Part shown: in pieces, positions 25,890-34,622 of the stretch
Numbering within the stretch: position 1 is the first letter of the stretch
How the letters are laid out: each line of letters opens with the position of its first letter
Origin: Methanorbis rubei
GTDB taxonomy: Archaea; Halobacteriota; Methanomicrobia; Methanomicrobiales; Methanocorpusculaceae
Reading direction: 5' to 3'
Length of the DNA: 64,000 nucleotides
Assembly (NCBI RefSeq): GCF_032714495.1
Contig: NZ_JAWDKB010000004.1
Coordinates: 186,001 to 250,000 of the forward strand
Made by a program: the position numbers and the translations under genes
Notes under the pieces: model-generated
What the model was told of the DNA's origin: nothing
Databases searched by the model: none
The model's input: only the letters and a program-made list of their open reading frames with translations

Positions 25890-27362
25890 TCACAGCCATC
25901 TCGGCCAAGGAAGCCCGAACTGTTTTACAAGACCCGAAATCTCGTCGTGAATTCCTTTGTCAAGTTTGAAGAGGACAACAAAGTAGATGACTGCTCCGAC
26001 AGCTACTGGAATGAGCACATTGCAGACATTGGTTAGCGGAACGAACTCTTTGTAGATGAAGATGAATGCTGCCATCAGAAGAGCACTTGCGATGATGTGG
26101 ATGATCGGTTTTGCCTCGAACCTGATAGGGACATAGCGTTTGAGGAAGTGTCTGAGAAGGACCGCATTGAGGATGATGCTGATAAGTGAGGCGACGGCTG
26201 CGCCTTCGATGCCGATGAGGGGAATTAAGGCAACGTTGAGAACAATGTTGAGCAGCGCAGCTGAAGCGGTCGCATAGAAGGACTGGCGGGCATGGTCGAT
26301 AGCGCTGAGGGTTGTTCCAAAGAACACCATGAAGACGTTGACGATCTGCAGGAGAAGCAGAATTGCACAGGCCGTCCCGCCGACAGCAAAGTCAGCTCCG
26401 TAGAAAAAGTAGAGCAGTCGCTCAGATAGGAGAATGCCTCCTGCGGCTGTGGGTACTGCGAGAAGAAGTCCATAGGTGATGCTTCTTGTGAGGATGCCTG
26501 GAATCTGAGTGAGGTCGCCTTTGGCGCTCCAGTTGCTGAACTTCGGGGTGAGAGTGCTGGCAATCGCAGCAGTGATGAATGTGCCTATTGTGGTGAGTTG
26601 GAGTGCCACACGATAAACGCCGACATCACCATTGGTCATGAAGTAGCCGATGAAAATGGTGTCAGTATAGGTGAGAACTACTGAGCCTGTTGTGATCAGA
26701 AATGCCCACATTGAGTAAGTGAAAAGACTCTGCAGATGACGGAAACCGAAACGGGCAGGTTTGAATGTGAAATATTTGATGCAGGCGATACCGGACAGAA
26801 TCAAGCCGATGACAAAACCTCCAAAAAGTCCTGCAACGGAATATCCTAAGAGAACGGCTATTACCTGTATACTGATTCGCGAGATCTCGTTTATTCCTGT
26901 GGAAAGATTCCAGATTCCTACATGACCGAGGGAGTATACACCGTAGGTAATTGTGTGACCGAAGAATGCCGCAGCAAGGGCGATGATAATCCACATGACC
27001 ATGTTGTAGCCTTCGAGATCCACAAAGTACGGGCCGATCACAAGAAGAATGAGAGTTGATACAATGATGAGGATAAGTCGAAGCGTTGCATATGCAGTAA
27101 GGTACTCATTCTGATCTTTTCCTTCAGATATGCGTTTGACCGCAGCACTGCCGAAACCGCCGTCACCGATCATGTTGAAGATGCCGAAATATGCGAGGAA
27201 GAGGAAATAGACACCCATCAGATCTTTTCCAAGAAGATGGGTAAAGAGCATGGTTGAGAGAAATCCAAGGAGCGTTATCGCTATGGTGACGCTGATTTGA
27301 ATCATGCTCTGACGCTGGATGGGCGGGATTTCGGAGATGCGGGAAATGATTGCAGGAGGCAT
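25890..27362 (-). CDS. Polysaccharide flippase (Wzx-like, MOP superfamily)
   Basis: A 490-residue integral membrane protein with about 14 helices. It shows LLGFLSTMLFTHLLGKDLMG and a GDGGFGSAAVKRISEG loop near residue 70, the typical start of Wzx/RfbX flippases, plus two more halves with FGTTLSAIDHARQSFYATAS. It probably moves a lipid-linked glycan across the membrane. It sits at the edge of the glycan gene region and faces away from the sugar-nucleotide operon starting at 27727. Confidence 0.88.
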   Translation of the reverse strand: MPPAIISRISEIPPIQRQSMIQISVTIAITLLGFLSTMLFTHLLGKDLMGVYFLFLAYFGIFNMIGDGGFGSAAVKRISEGKDQNEYLTAYATLRLILIIVSTLILLVIGPYFVDLEGYNMVMWIIIALAAAFFGHTITYGVYSLGHVGIWNLSTGINEISRISIQVIAVLLGYSVAGLFGGFVIGLILSGIACIKYFTFKPARFGFRHLQSLFTYSMWAFLITTGSVVLTYTDTIFIGYFMTNGDVGVYRVALQLTTIGTFITAAIASTLTPKFSNWSAKGDLTQIPGILTRSITYGLLLAVPTAAGGILLSERLLYFFYGADFAVGGTACAILLLLQIVNVFMVFFGTTLSAIDHARQSFYATASAALLNIVLNVALIPLIGIEGAAVASLISIILNAVLLRHFLKRYVPIRFEAKPIIHIIASALLMAAFIFIYKEFVPLTNVCNVLIPVAVGAVIYFVVLFKLDKGIHDEISGLVKQFGLPWPRWL

Positions 27363-27726
27363 CTTTTTTACTGGATGAGTGTTAGTGCTACGAAGTTAAG
27401 AAGGAGGTGGGAGGAATTTTACTCTGGTTTTTTGAGCGATGACTAGATCCATTTTTCGTTTTTTTCGATGGTTTTGATCTGAGATGCAGAAACACTTCTT
27501 GTTGTAGCGTCTTCCGATCAGGGTATCGATTTTTGCATAGGAAATTTCGGCAGTCGGGAGAGAGAGATAAATACTGCGACAGACGAGAAATACGTGAATG
27601 AGACTATATCAAAGCTTCTGTAATTATATCTCCTTAGCGAAATATCCATGAGAAAATAATTCACGTGACATATCGGCAAATTATCCGAATCTATATGATT
27701 GTTCAAGGAAAAATAATAGAGATAGA
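27363..27726. other. Gene-free divergent spacer of the glycan locus
   Basis: These 364 bases lie between the divergent flippase and glucose-1-phosphate cytidylyltransferase genes. The half near 27600-27726 is AT-rich (ctatatcaaagc; aattatatctcc; ctatatgattg) and probably contains the operon promoter. No convincing frame or member of the intergenic repeat family is present. Confidence 0.5.
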
Positions 27727-28506
27727 ATGAAAGTCCTCATCCTTGCCGGCGGCATGGGAACCCGCCTTGCTGAAGAAACCAATATCATCCCAAAGCCGAT
27801 GGTTGAGATCGGCGGCCATCCGATTCTCTGGCACATTATGAAGATCTACTCCAGTTATGGATTTAATGAGTTCATAATTCTTCTTGGATACAAAGGATAT
27901 GTGATTAAAGAGTACTTTGCCAATTATTTTCTCCACCAGAGCGATGTAACGTTTGATATGGTAAATAACTCCATGGAGATTCATGAACAGCACTGTGAAC
28001 CATGGAAGGTCACGCTAATCGACACGGGCCTTAATACCCAGACAGGTGGGCGTGTGCTGCGCGCCAGAAAATATGTCGGCAACGAACCATTCATGCTCAC
28101 CTATGGAGACGGGGTTTCAAATATTAATATTCGGGAGCTGATTGAGTTCCACAAGAATCACGGCGGTCTCGCCACCCTGACCTCAGTCCAGCCAGAAGGA
28201 AGATACGGGACAATTACTTCCGGGACAGATGGTCAGATATCCAATTTTGTGGAAAAACCAAAAGGTGACGGGGCATGGATCAATGCAGGATTTTTTGTGC
28301 TGCAGCCGGAAGTTTTTGACTACATCAAGGAAGGCGATGCTACGATATTTGAGCGCGGCCCCCTGGAATCACTTGCCCGTAATGGAGAATTATACTCCTA
28401 CCGGCATGAGAGATTCTGGAAATGCATGGATACCCTGCGGGATAAACAGCAGCTTCAGGAGATGTGGGATAACGGAAACACTCCTTGGAAGAACTGGATG
28501 GAATGA
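27727..28506 (+). CDS. rfbF: Glucose-1-phosphate cytidylyltransferase
   Basis: Makes CDP-glucose from CTP and glucose 1-phosphate. The 259 residues begin with the nucleotidyltransferase motif LILAGGMGTRLAEETN and PKPMVEIGGHPILWHI. They contain LTYGDGVSNINI (metal-binding Asp) and FVEKPKGDGAWINAGFFVL. It is the first gene of the CDP-sugar operon; rfbG starts within its stop codon (ATGA). Confidence 0.95.
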   Translation: MKVLILAGGMGTRLAEETNIIPKPMVEIGGHPILWHIMKIYSSYGFNEFIILLGYKGYVIKEYFANYFLHQSDVTFDMVNNSMEIHEQHCEPWKVTLIDTGLNTQTGGRVLRARKYVGNEPFMLTYGDGVSNINIRELIEFHKNHGGLATLTSVQPEGRYGTITSGTDGQISNFVEKPKGDGAWINAGFFVLQPEVFDYIKEGDATIFERGPLESLARNGELYSYRHERFWKCMDTLRDKQQLQEMWDNGNTPWKNWME

Positions 28507-29582
28507 TGTTTGACATCTTTAAAGGAAAACGAATCCTCGTTACTGGTCATACCGGTTTTAAGGGTTCATGGCTTGTTCTCTGGCTTTCGCAGCTTGGAGC
28601 AGAAGTACATGGATACTCTCTGCCGCCAAACACCGAGCCAAACCATTACACCGCAGTACGTATCCGTGAACTGCTGAAAAGCGAGTGTCTTGCAGATATA
28701 CGTGACAGGGAACAACTGAGGAATTATGTGCACGAAGTGCAGCCTGACTGTATCTTTCATCTCGCAGCACAGCCGCTTGTGCGGAGATCATATGCAGAAC
28801 CGGTTGAAACATTTGATGCGAATGTGATGGGCAGCATCTATCTGATGGAGGCAGTGCGGACGTTGGGAAAACCCTGTACGATGATCATGATCACGAGCGA
28901 CAAATGTTACCGAAACGATCATCATGTCTGGGGATACCGCGAGTGTGATCCGCTTGGAGGACATGACCCTTACAGCGCAAGCAAGGCCGCGGCAGAGATT
29001 GTTGTTGCTTCGTATCGTGACTCCTTTTTTTCTCCGGAAAAAATTGCAGAGCATGGAGTACATCTTGCCTCAGTTCGTGCGGGGAATGTGATCGGTGGGG
29101 GCGACTGGGCTGAAGACCGGATTATTCCTGATGCGGTTCGGGCCGTAACCTCAGGAAGATCTCTTGAGGTCAGAAGTCCGCAGGCTGTTCGTCCCTGGCA
29201 GCATGTGCTTGAACCACTTTCCGGTTACATGCTTCTTGCATCAAAGATGCTTGGAGGAGAAGAGGGATTGGAAGGGGCATGGAACTTTGGCCCGCTTCCC
29301 ACGGGGGCTGCAACGGTTCGGGAGATCACAGAGGAGTTTTATCGCGTATGGGGAAAAGGTGAGGCTGTGTATGATCCTGCTCTTGCGAACCTGCACGAAG
29401 CTGAACTTCTGCGGCTATCTTCTGAGAAGGCGATGACGTATCTTGGATGGAGGCCTATGTGGGATCTTTCGAAAACGTTGTTGAAGACGGCTGAGTGGTA
29501 CCGGAGATATTATTCAGGAGAGGATGCACGGGTGTTGAGTCTTGTAGATATCAAACGATATATGGCCCAAATGGAGGGATGA
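28503..29582 (+). CDS. rfbG: CDP-glucose 4,6-dehydratase
   Basis: NAD-dependent SDR enzyme forming CDP-4-keto-6-deoxyglucose. About 359 residues. The signature RILVTGHTGFKGSWLVLWL opens the protein, then FHLAAQPLVRRSYAEP, ITSDKCYRN, and the catalytic YSASKAAAEI, with RAGNVIGGGDWAEDRIIPD further on. Two ATG codons (28503, 28506) are possible, and the first couples it to rfbF. The next gene again overlaps its stop. Confidence 0.94.
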   Translation: MMFDIFKGKRILVTGHTGFKGSWLVLWLSQLGAEVHGYSLPPNTEPNHYTAVRIRELLKSECLADIRDREQLRNYVHEVQPDCIFHLAAQPLVRRSYAEPVETFDANVMGSIYLMEAVRTLGKPCTMIMITSDKCYRNDHHVWGYRECDPLGGHDPYSASKAAAEIVVASYRDSFFSPEKIAEHGVHLASVRAGNVIGGGDWAEDRIIPDAVRAVTSGRSLEVRSPQAVRPWQHVLEPLSGYMLLASKMLGGEEGLEGAWNFGPLPTGAATVREITEEFYRVWGKGEAVYDPALANLHEAELLRLSSEKAMTYLGWRPMWDLSKTLLKTAEWYRRYYSGEDARVLSLVDIKRYMAQMEG

Positions 29583-30175
29583 AGATGGGAAAACTGAAGA
29601 TCATTACAACACCACTGGAAGGGCTGTATGTTGTAGAGACAGAGCCGTTTATGGATCATCGCGGAATATGGGCAAGAATTTTTTGTGAAAACGAGCTAAG
29701 AGAGATTTTGCAGAATCGCCACATTGTTAACATCAATCTCTCAAAAACATCTGAACAAGGGACGGTGCGAGGTATGCATTATCAACTCCCACCTATGGCG
29801 GAGATGAAACTTATCAGATGTACTGGTGGAAGAATATTTGATGTTGCGGTGGATTTACGAAAAAATTCGCCGACATATCTACATTGGCATGGTGAAGAAT
29901 TATCAGGAGAGAGTATGAAAATGTTCGTAATACCAGAAGGATTCGCCCATGGATTTCAGGCACTTACAGATAATATAGAAATGATTTATCTTCATACAGA
30001 GTTTTATTCACAAGAATTGGAACGAGGTGTCCGATATAATGATCCAGCAATTGGAATTCAGTGGCCATTGAAACCCACCAATTTGTCAGAAAGAGACCAA
30101 AAGCACCCGATGATATCCAACGAAGATGCCGAAATTACCATTACTGGAAACAAAAATGACACAATACACAAATGA
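29579..30175 (+). CDS. dTDP/CDP-sugar 3,5-epimerase family protein (RfbC/AscE-like)
   Basis: A 198-residue cupin epimerase. Conserved blocks are FMDHRGIWARIF, GTVRGMHYQLPP (with the active-site His), IFDVAVDLR and FVIPEGFAHGFQALTD. In rhamnose loci this family acts on dTDP sugars. Here its neighbours all use CDP sugars, as in ascarylose loci, where a homologue (AscE) epimerises the CDP-3,6-dideoxy-4-keto sugar. The start overlaps the rfbG stop. After the first 100 bases or so the codon use turns AT-rich and stays so through the next gene. Confidence 0.85.
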   Translation: MKMGKLKIITTPLEGLYVVETEPFMDHRGIWARIFCENELREILQNRHIVNINLSKTSEQGTVRGMHYQLPPMAEMKLIRCTGGRIFDVAVDLRKNSPTYLHWHGEELSGESMKMFVIPEGFAHGFQALTDNIEMIYLHTEFYSQELERGVRYNDPAIGIQWPLKPTNLSERDQKHPMISNEDAEITITGNKNDTIHK

Positions 30176-31514
30176 GCAACAGGATCGAGAAAATATCCTT
30201 TCCCTTGTGACAAAATACTATCAAGAACATTACGTAAATCGAAAAAAATTCTCTATTGGAGATAGAATTCCTTATGCTGCACGAGTTTTCGATGAAAAGG
30301 AAATGTGCAATTTAGTGAACAGTGCCCTTGATTTCTGGCTGACGTCAGAAAAATATTGTGATCAGTTTGAAAATGAATTTGCTGAATATCTTGGAGTTAA
30401 TTATTGTTATCTCGTGAATTCGGGTTCATCTGCAAATCTTCTGGCTTTCATGGCACTAACATCACCACTGTTAGGTGAAAAACGCATTACACCGAGTGAT
30501 GAGATTATAACCATTGCTGCAGGATTCCCAACTACCGTTACTCCCATACTTCAGTATGGGGCAGTCCCCGTATTTGTGGATGTAACATTGCCAGATTACA
30601 ATATTAATCCAAAAGAGATTGAAAAAGCGATTTCTGAAAAAACAAAAGGCATAATGATCGCGCATACACTAGGAAATCCTTTTGATCTGACTGAAATAAC
30701 TAAAATTTGTAAAAAACATAACCTCTGGCTTATTGAAGATAACTGTGACGCATTAGGTTCACAATATTTTATTGAGGGTACATGGAAATTTACCGGAACA
30801 ATTGGAGACATAGGAACATCCAGTTTTTACCCGCCTCATCACTTGACAATGGGAGAGGGTGGAGCTGTATATACAGATAATCCATTGCTGGCAAAAATAT
30901 TGAAATCAATGCGTGATTGGGGAAGAGATTGTGTTTGCCCATCAGGAAAAGATAATTTCTGTGGACATCGTTTTGATAAACAGTATGGAGATCTTCCAAA
31001 GGGATATGATCACAAGTACGTGTACTCACATTTTGGCTATAATCTCAAAACAACAGAGATGCAGGCAGCCATCGGTTGTGAGCAACTCAAAAAACTTCCG
31101 TACTTTATAGATAAACGCGTACACAATTGGAACAGACTGTACACAGGGTTAGAAGATTTATCGAATGATATTATCCTGCCTTTAGCAACACATGGCTCAA
31201 AACCAAGTTGGTTCGGCTTTTTGATAACAACACGAAAGACAGGGATCAGAGATAGGCTTGTAAGATATCTTGAGGAACACGGAATCCAAACAAGAATGTT
31301 ATTTGCAGGAAACATCCTTAAGCACCCTTGTTTTTCTGAAATGAAGATGTCAGAAGTTGGATATCGGATTGTAGGAGATTTAACAAATACCGATATTATC
31401 CTGAATGATACATTTTGGATTGGGGTGTACCCAGGACTTACTGATGACATGATTGATTACATGATTCTCGTCCTTCACGAATTCTTCGAGATGAAGACTG
31501 GGGATATGTCATGA
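30156..31514 (+). CDS. rfbH: CDP-4-keto-6-deoxyglucose-3-dehydrase (RfbH/DdhC, E1)
   Basis: A PMP and [2Fe-2S]-dependent dehydrase, the 3-deoxygenation step to 3,6-dideoxyhexoses. The 452-residue aminotransferase fold has GFPTTVTPILQYGAVPVFVD and IEDNCDALGS. The usual PLP lysine is replaced by histidine in SSFYPPHHLTMGEGG (His 228/229). Cysteines at about 259, 261 and 269 (CVCPSGKDNFCGH) fit the iron-sulfur site. These mark a true E1 and not an aminotransferase. Its partner reductase (DdhD, E3) is not in this window. The start overlaps the epimerase gene by 20 bases. The gene is AT-rich relative to the operon. Confidence 0.94.
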   Translation: MTQYTNEQQDRENILSLVTKYYQEHYVNRKKFSIGDRIPYAARVFDEKEMCNLVNSALDFWLTSEKYCDQFENEFAEYLGVNYCYLVNSGSSANLLAFMALTSPLLGEKRITPSDEIITIAAGFPTTVTPILQYGAVPVFVDVTLPDYNINPKEIEKAISEKTKGIMIAHTLGNPFDLTEITKICKKHNLWLIEDNCDALGSQYFIEGTWKFTGTIGDIGTSSFYPPHHLTMGEGGAVYTDNPLLAKILKSMRDWGRDCVCPSGKDNFCGHRFDKQYGDLPKGYDHKYVYSHFGYNLKTTEMQAAIGCEQLKKLPYFIDKRVHNWNRLYTGLEDLSNDIILPLATHGSKPSWFGFLITTRKTGIRDRLVRYLEEHGIQTRMLFAGNILKHPCFSEMKMSEVGYRIVGDLTNTDIILNDTFWIGVYPGLTDDMIDYMILVLHEFFEMKTGDMS

Positions 31515-32359
31515 AGATCCTTGTTACTGGTGCAACTGGTTTTGTCGGGCATTATGTAGTACAGTGGTTGGTGGATCACGATTATGACGTAGTCGCGACG
31601 GCGACGTCCGATGAAAAAGCAAAGAAGTTTGCATGGTATGATTCGGTGAAATTTGTCGCGTGTGATTATTATTCGGAGGAGAAAAACTTCTATGAATTTT
31701 TTGGAGAGCCGGACATCCTGATCCATCTTGCCTGGAAAGGTTTGCCGAACTACATGATGCGGTTTCATCTGGAGGAAAATCTTCCTGCAGAGATGCGATT
31801 TCTGCGATCATTTGCAGAGACAAGGAAGACAAAGATTGTGATTACCGGAACATGCTATGAGTATGGTGTGGTAAACGGCTGTCTGTCTGAGGATATGCCT
31901 GCGAATCCAACTACTGTATATGGAGTTGCAAAAGATACGCTGCGGCGATATCTTTCATTCCTTGCTGGAGAGTATGGCTTTTCATGGAACTGGGTGCGAC
32001 TTTTCTTTTTGTACGGAAAGGGACAGAGTCCGAAGTCGCTGCTTCCACAACTCGATGCGGCTATCGAACGAGGAGATACTGAATTTCCGATGTCAGGGGG
32101 GGAACAGCTACGAGATTACCTACTAGTGGAAAAAGTAGCGGAATATGTTTGTCGGATTGCTTTGCAGGATGCTATGTCCGGTGTGGTGAACTGTTGTTCG
32201 GGGAAGATGATTTCAGTGAGGCAGTTGGTTGAGGAGCGAGTCAGTGAGTTGGGTGCGGAGATTTCCCTGAAACTTGGAGTGTACGGGTATCCCGCATATG
32301 AGGGTATGGCATTTTGGGGAGATGTTTCACGGTTACATGAGGTGATTGATGATGCATGA
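31511..32359 (+). CDS. NAD(P)-dependent sugar epimerase/reductase (SDR), CDP-sugar pathway
   Basis: A 282-residue extended SDR. The Rossmann motif KILVTGATGFVGHYVV, IHLAWKG, ITGTCYEYG and the catalytic YGVAK are present. Its place after rfbH suggests the last step: reduction or epimerisation of the CDP-3,6-dideoxy-4-keto sugar, as for RfbJ, RfbE or AscF. It is coupled by ATGA to rfbH and returns to the higher GC of the operon start. Confidence 0.85.
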   Translation: MKILVTGATGFVGHYVVQWLVDHDYDVVATATSDEKAKKFAWYDSVKFVACDYYSEEKNFYEFFGEPDILIHLAWKGLPNYMMRFHLEENLPAEMRFLRSFAETRKTKIVITGTCYEYGVVNGCLSEDMPANPTTVYGVAKDTLRRYLSFLAGEYGFSWNWVRLFFLYGKGQSPKSLLPQLDAAIERGDTEFPMSGGEQLRDYLLVEKVAEYVCRIALQDAMSGVVNCCSGKMISVRQLVEERVSELGAEISLKLGVYGYPAYEGMAFWGDVSRLHEVIDDA

Positions 32360-33524
32360 GATGGATTTTGTTGATGAGTATTATGCAGATAAGGATTTGT
32401 CTTTGTTAAAAAAACTGACATTGGTTATTCCGACGTACAATCGAAATTACTATCTTTCCCGATGTTTGTGGTATCATGCCCATTTTCCGTTCGGTGAGAT
32501 CATTGTGGCGGATTCATCTCCTGAGGAGAAAAAGGTGGTGAATCGGGAGACAGTGCAGAAGATACGGGAGAAGTTTGGGGCAAATGTGCGGTACCTGGAG
32601 TACGAACCGGAGACTGAGAAATATGGAGGGGATATTTACCGAAAATGGGGGGATGCGGTGCAACATGTGGAGACGGAGTACTCACAGATTGTCACAGATA
32701 AAGAGTTTGTTATCCCTACGACATCAGTTGAGTGTATAGATTATTTAAATCGATATGAGGACTATGTAACCGCCCAAGGAGAAAGAAAAATTGCTTATTT
32801 ATTTACATTTAATAGATGTCAGATAAAAACATGGGGCCATTCATGTTCATTTGACGATGATTCAGTCATTGATAGATTAAAAAAATATAATTCCAATCGG
32901 ACACCTGACGAGATCTTACTTAATATTCATCGAGCAAAGAAGCACAAAGAATACTATCAATGCTATCATGATTCAAAATTGAACGATTTTCGATTTGGAG
33001 AGGCTCAATTAGAATTACAACCACTTTTGGCAGGAAAAGCAAAATATTTCACACAAATGCCTGGGAAGATGCGTGATGTCACTCGCGTGCACAATAATAA
33101 TTCTGAAAGTTCAAGCACGAGATATATTTCATTGTCGCTCTATCCCCCTGAAAGAAAAAAAAATCTTGTGGCAATACTTAGCAATTGTTTCCAAAATAAT
33201 CTGAACACACAATCCCATACCACAGATAATCCTCGAAATAGCGATGAAATATTGGAGATAGTGCTAGAAATAATCAAATGGTGGTTTTGTGCTGATATTT
33301 ATCCACAAAAATCAAACAAAGATATATTTAGAAAATATCCATGTCTTGGAAAAATATGGATGGCTATTCCAACTAAACTACAGCTTTATCTCAGCGTAAT
33401 GCTTGCTAACGAAATAGTGTTGCGAAAAAATAATATTTTTAATAGAGATAATGAAATCAAGATAATCTCAAAAATGATTAATGAAACTAAACAAATGTAC
33501 AAAGAGGATATGAAAATATGCTGA
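32349..33524 (+). CDS. TIGR00180-type glycosyltransferase (GT2-like)
   Basis: A 391-residue glycosyltransferase. The GT-A opening is TLVIPTYNRNYYLSRCL with EIIVADSSPEEKK, and SQIVTDKEFVIP occupies the place of the DxD region. The C-terminal 200 residues are helical and not obviously catalytic. The DNA changes sharply at about 32700: the first third is GC-rich like the upstream gene and the rest is clearly AT-rich. It probably transfers a sugar made by the upstream operon. Start codons at 32349 and 32352 both lie in the end of the previous gene. Confidence 0.8.
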   Translation: MMHEMDFVDEYYADKDLSLLKKLTLVIPTYNRNYYLSRCLWYHAHFPFGEIIVADSSPEEKKVVNRETVQKIREKFGANVRYLEYEPETEKYGGDIYRKWGDAVQHVETEYSQIVTDKEFVIPTTSVECIDYLNRYEDYVTAQGERKIAYLFTFNRCQIKTWGHSCSFDDDSVIDRLKKYNSNRTPDEILLNIHRAKKHKEYYQCYHDSKLNDFRFGEAQLELQPLLAGKAKYFTQMPGKMRDVTRVHNNNSESSSTRYISLSLYPPERKKNLVAILSNCFQNNLNTQSHTTDNPRNSDEILEIVLEIIKWWFCADIYPQKSNKDIFRKYPCLGKIWMAIPTKLQLYLSVMLANEIVLRKNNIFNRDNEIKIISKMINETKQMYKEDMKIC

Positions 33525-33614
33525 CATACATCCGAGTTGCCAGGACATGTATTACACAACACATTATTTCATAAATTTTAGCCTGACTTTTCGCAATATC
33601 ACAAAATGTTTTTA

Positions 33615-34622
33615 TCATTTATTTCCAATTAGACGTTTAAAGAAAAACCCAACAATCACTGGATGTATCTCATGGAAACGCGGAAATATGCATATTTTTC
33701 TAAGCATTCCCCCCAGTGTTAGCGCAATTTTATATTGTAACGAATTGGTCATGATGACATTGAATAGAATAACATCCAGCTGACGATTGGCACAAACACA
33801 ATTCGGATGGTGGATATGGTCAACATCTAGATGTTGTATCTCTCTGCATAGTAAAGAGGTATCTCCACCAGAATAGTGAGCACCCACTACACCAATATTT
33901 GATATAAGATTTTTTTCAGGAATTATGCACAGACCATTGTTCATCATAACTGTATACGTCCACTGATAATCCCATGTATCAGGAGTTGATGTTGCATGAA
34001 AATCATCCCCATGCCACAGAAGATGTTCACGAAATAATGGAATTTCATCGAAATAGGAATCGTGAATTATTTTATCTGAAAGGGACTCCCACCAGGAGAG
34101 TGTTATATCATAAGTCTTCCATGATCTCGCCCATGTTGCCCAGCCCCATATCCATGTCCAACGAGAAAAATCATACGAATAATTCAACTGAACCGTATTT
34201 GAAATGAGATTCGTACCTGATATCATCATTACTTGAGGATTATCCCTGTATTTTTGCAGTAGTATCTCACAATAACCGAAAAAATCGTGAGATGGGACAC
34301 AATCATCTTCGAGAATGATACCTTCTTCTTCATGATCAAAAAACCATGTGATACCAGAACTAATAGCTTTAGCACATCCCACATTTTCATCCAGAAATCG
34401 AACATGCAATTCACAACTCCAATCTATCTGATCAAGAATTCGACGTGTATCTGCGCATAATTTGGAATCGCTCAGTTTATTGTCTCGTGGACCATCTGCT
34501 GACACATATAGCTTGGTGGGTCGCGCAGCTCTTATTCGATCAAAAACTTGTTGGGTAGTATCAGGTCGATTAAATATGAGCAATAATACAGGCGTCTCAA
34601 AGCACGTCTCAGTCATAATCAT
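33615..34622 (-). CDS. Nucleotide-diphospho-sugar transferase (HlpA-like glycosyltransferase)
   Basis: A 335-residue GT-A protein. PVLLLIFNRPDTTQQVFDRI opens, LYVSADGPRDNK follows, and GIILEDDCVPSHDFFGYCE contains the Asp-Asp metal site. RWTWIWGWATWARSW is typical of this family. The function is surface glycan synthesis by context. It is coupled to the upstream UDP-xylose synthase-like gene by an ATGA overlap and is convergent with the plus-strand operon. Confidence 0.85.
   Translation of the reverse strand: MIMTETCFETPVLLLIFNRPDTTQQVFDRIRAARPTKLYVSADGPRDNKLSDSKLCADTRRILDQIDWSCELHVRFLDENVGCAKAISSGITWFFDHEEEGIILEDDCVPSHDFFGYCEILLQKYRDNPQVMMISGTNLISNTVQLNYSYDFSRWTWIWGWATWARSWKTYDITLSWWESLSDKIIHDSYFDEIPLFREHLLWHGDDFHATSTPDTWDYQWTYTVMMNNGLCIIPEKNLISNIGVVGAHYSGGDTSLLCREIQHLDVDHIHHPNCVCANRQLDVILFNVIMTNSLQYKIALTLGGMLRKICIFPRFHEIHPVIVGFFFKRLIGNK

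Noticed and set aside
27433-27483. Possible C/D box guide RNA (gcgatga ... ctga)
   Set aside because: The C box is imperfect, there is no internal C'/D' pair I trust, and such short motifs are common by chance in AT-rich spacer.
27518-27706. Frame of 62 codons on the minus strand
   Set aside because: It covers the divergent spacer, has no similarity-like features and no ribosome-binding site, and overlaps the probable promoter.
33547-33783. Frame of 78 codons between convergent glycosyltransferases
   Set aside because: It is mostly antisense to the end of the HlpA-like gene and shows no protein-like pattern.
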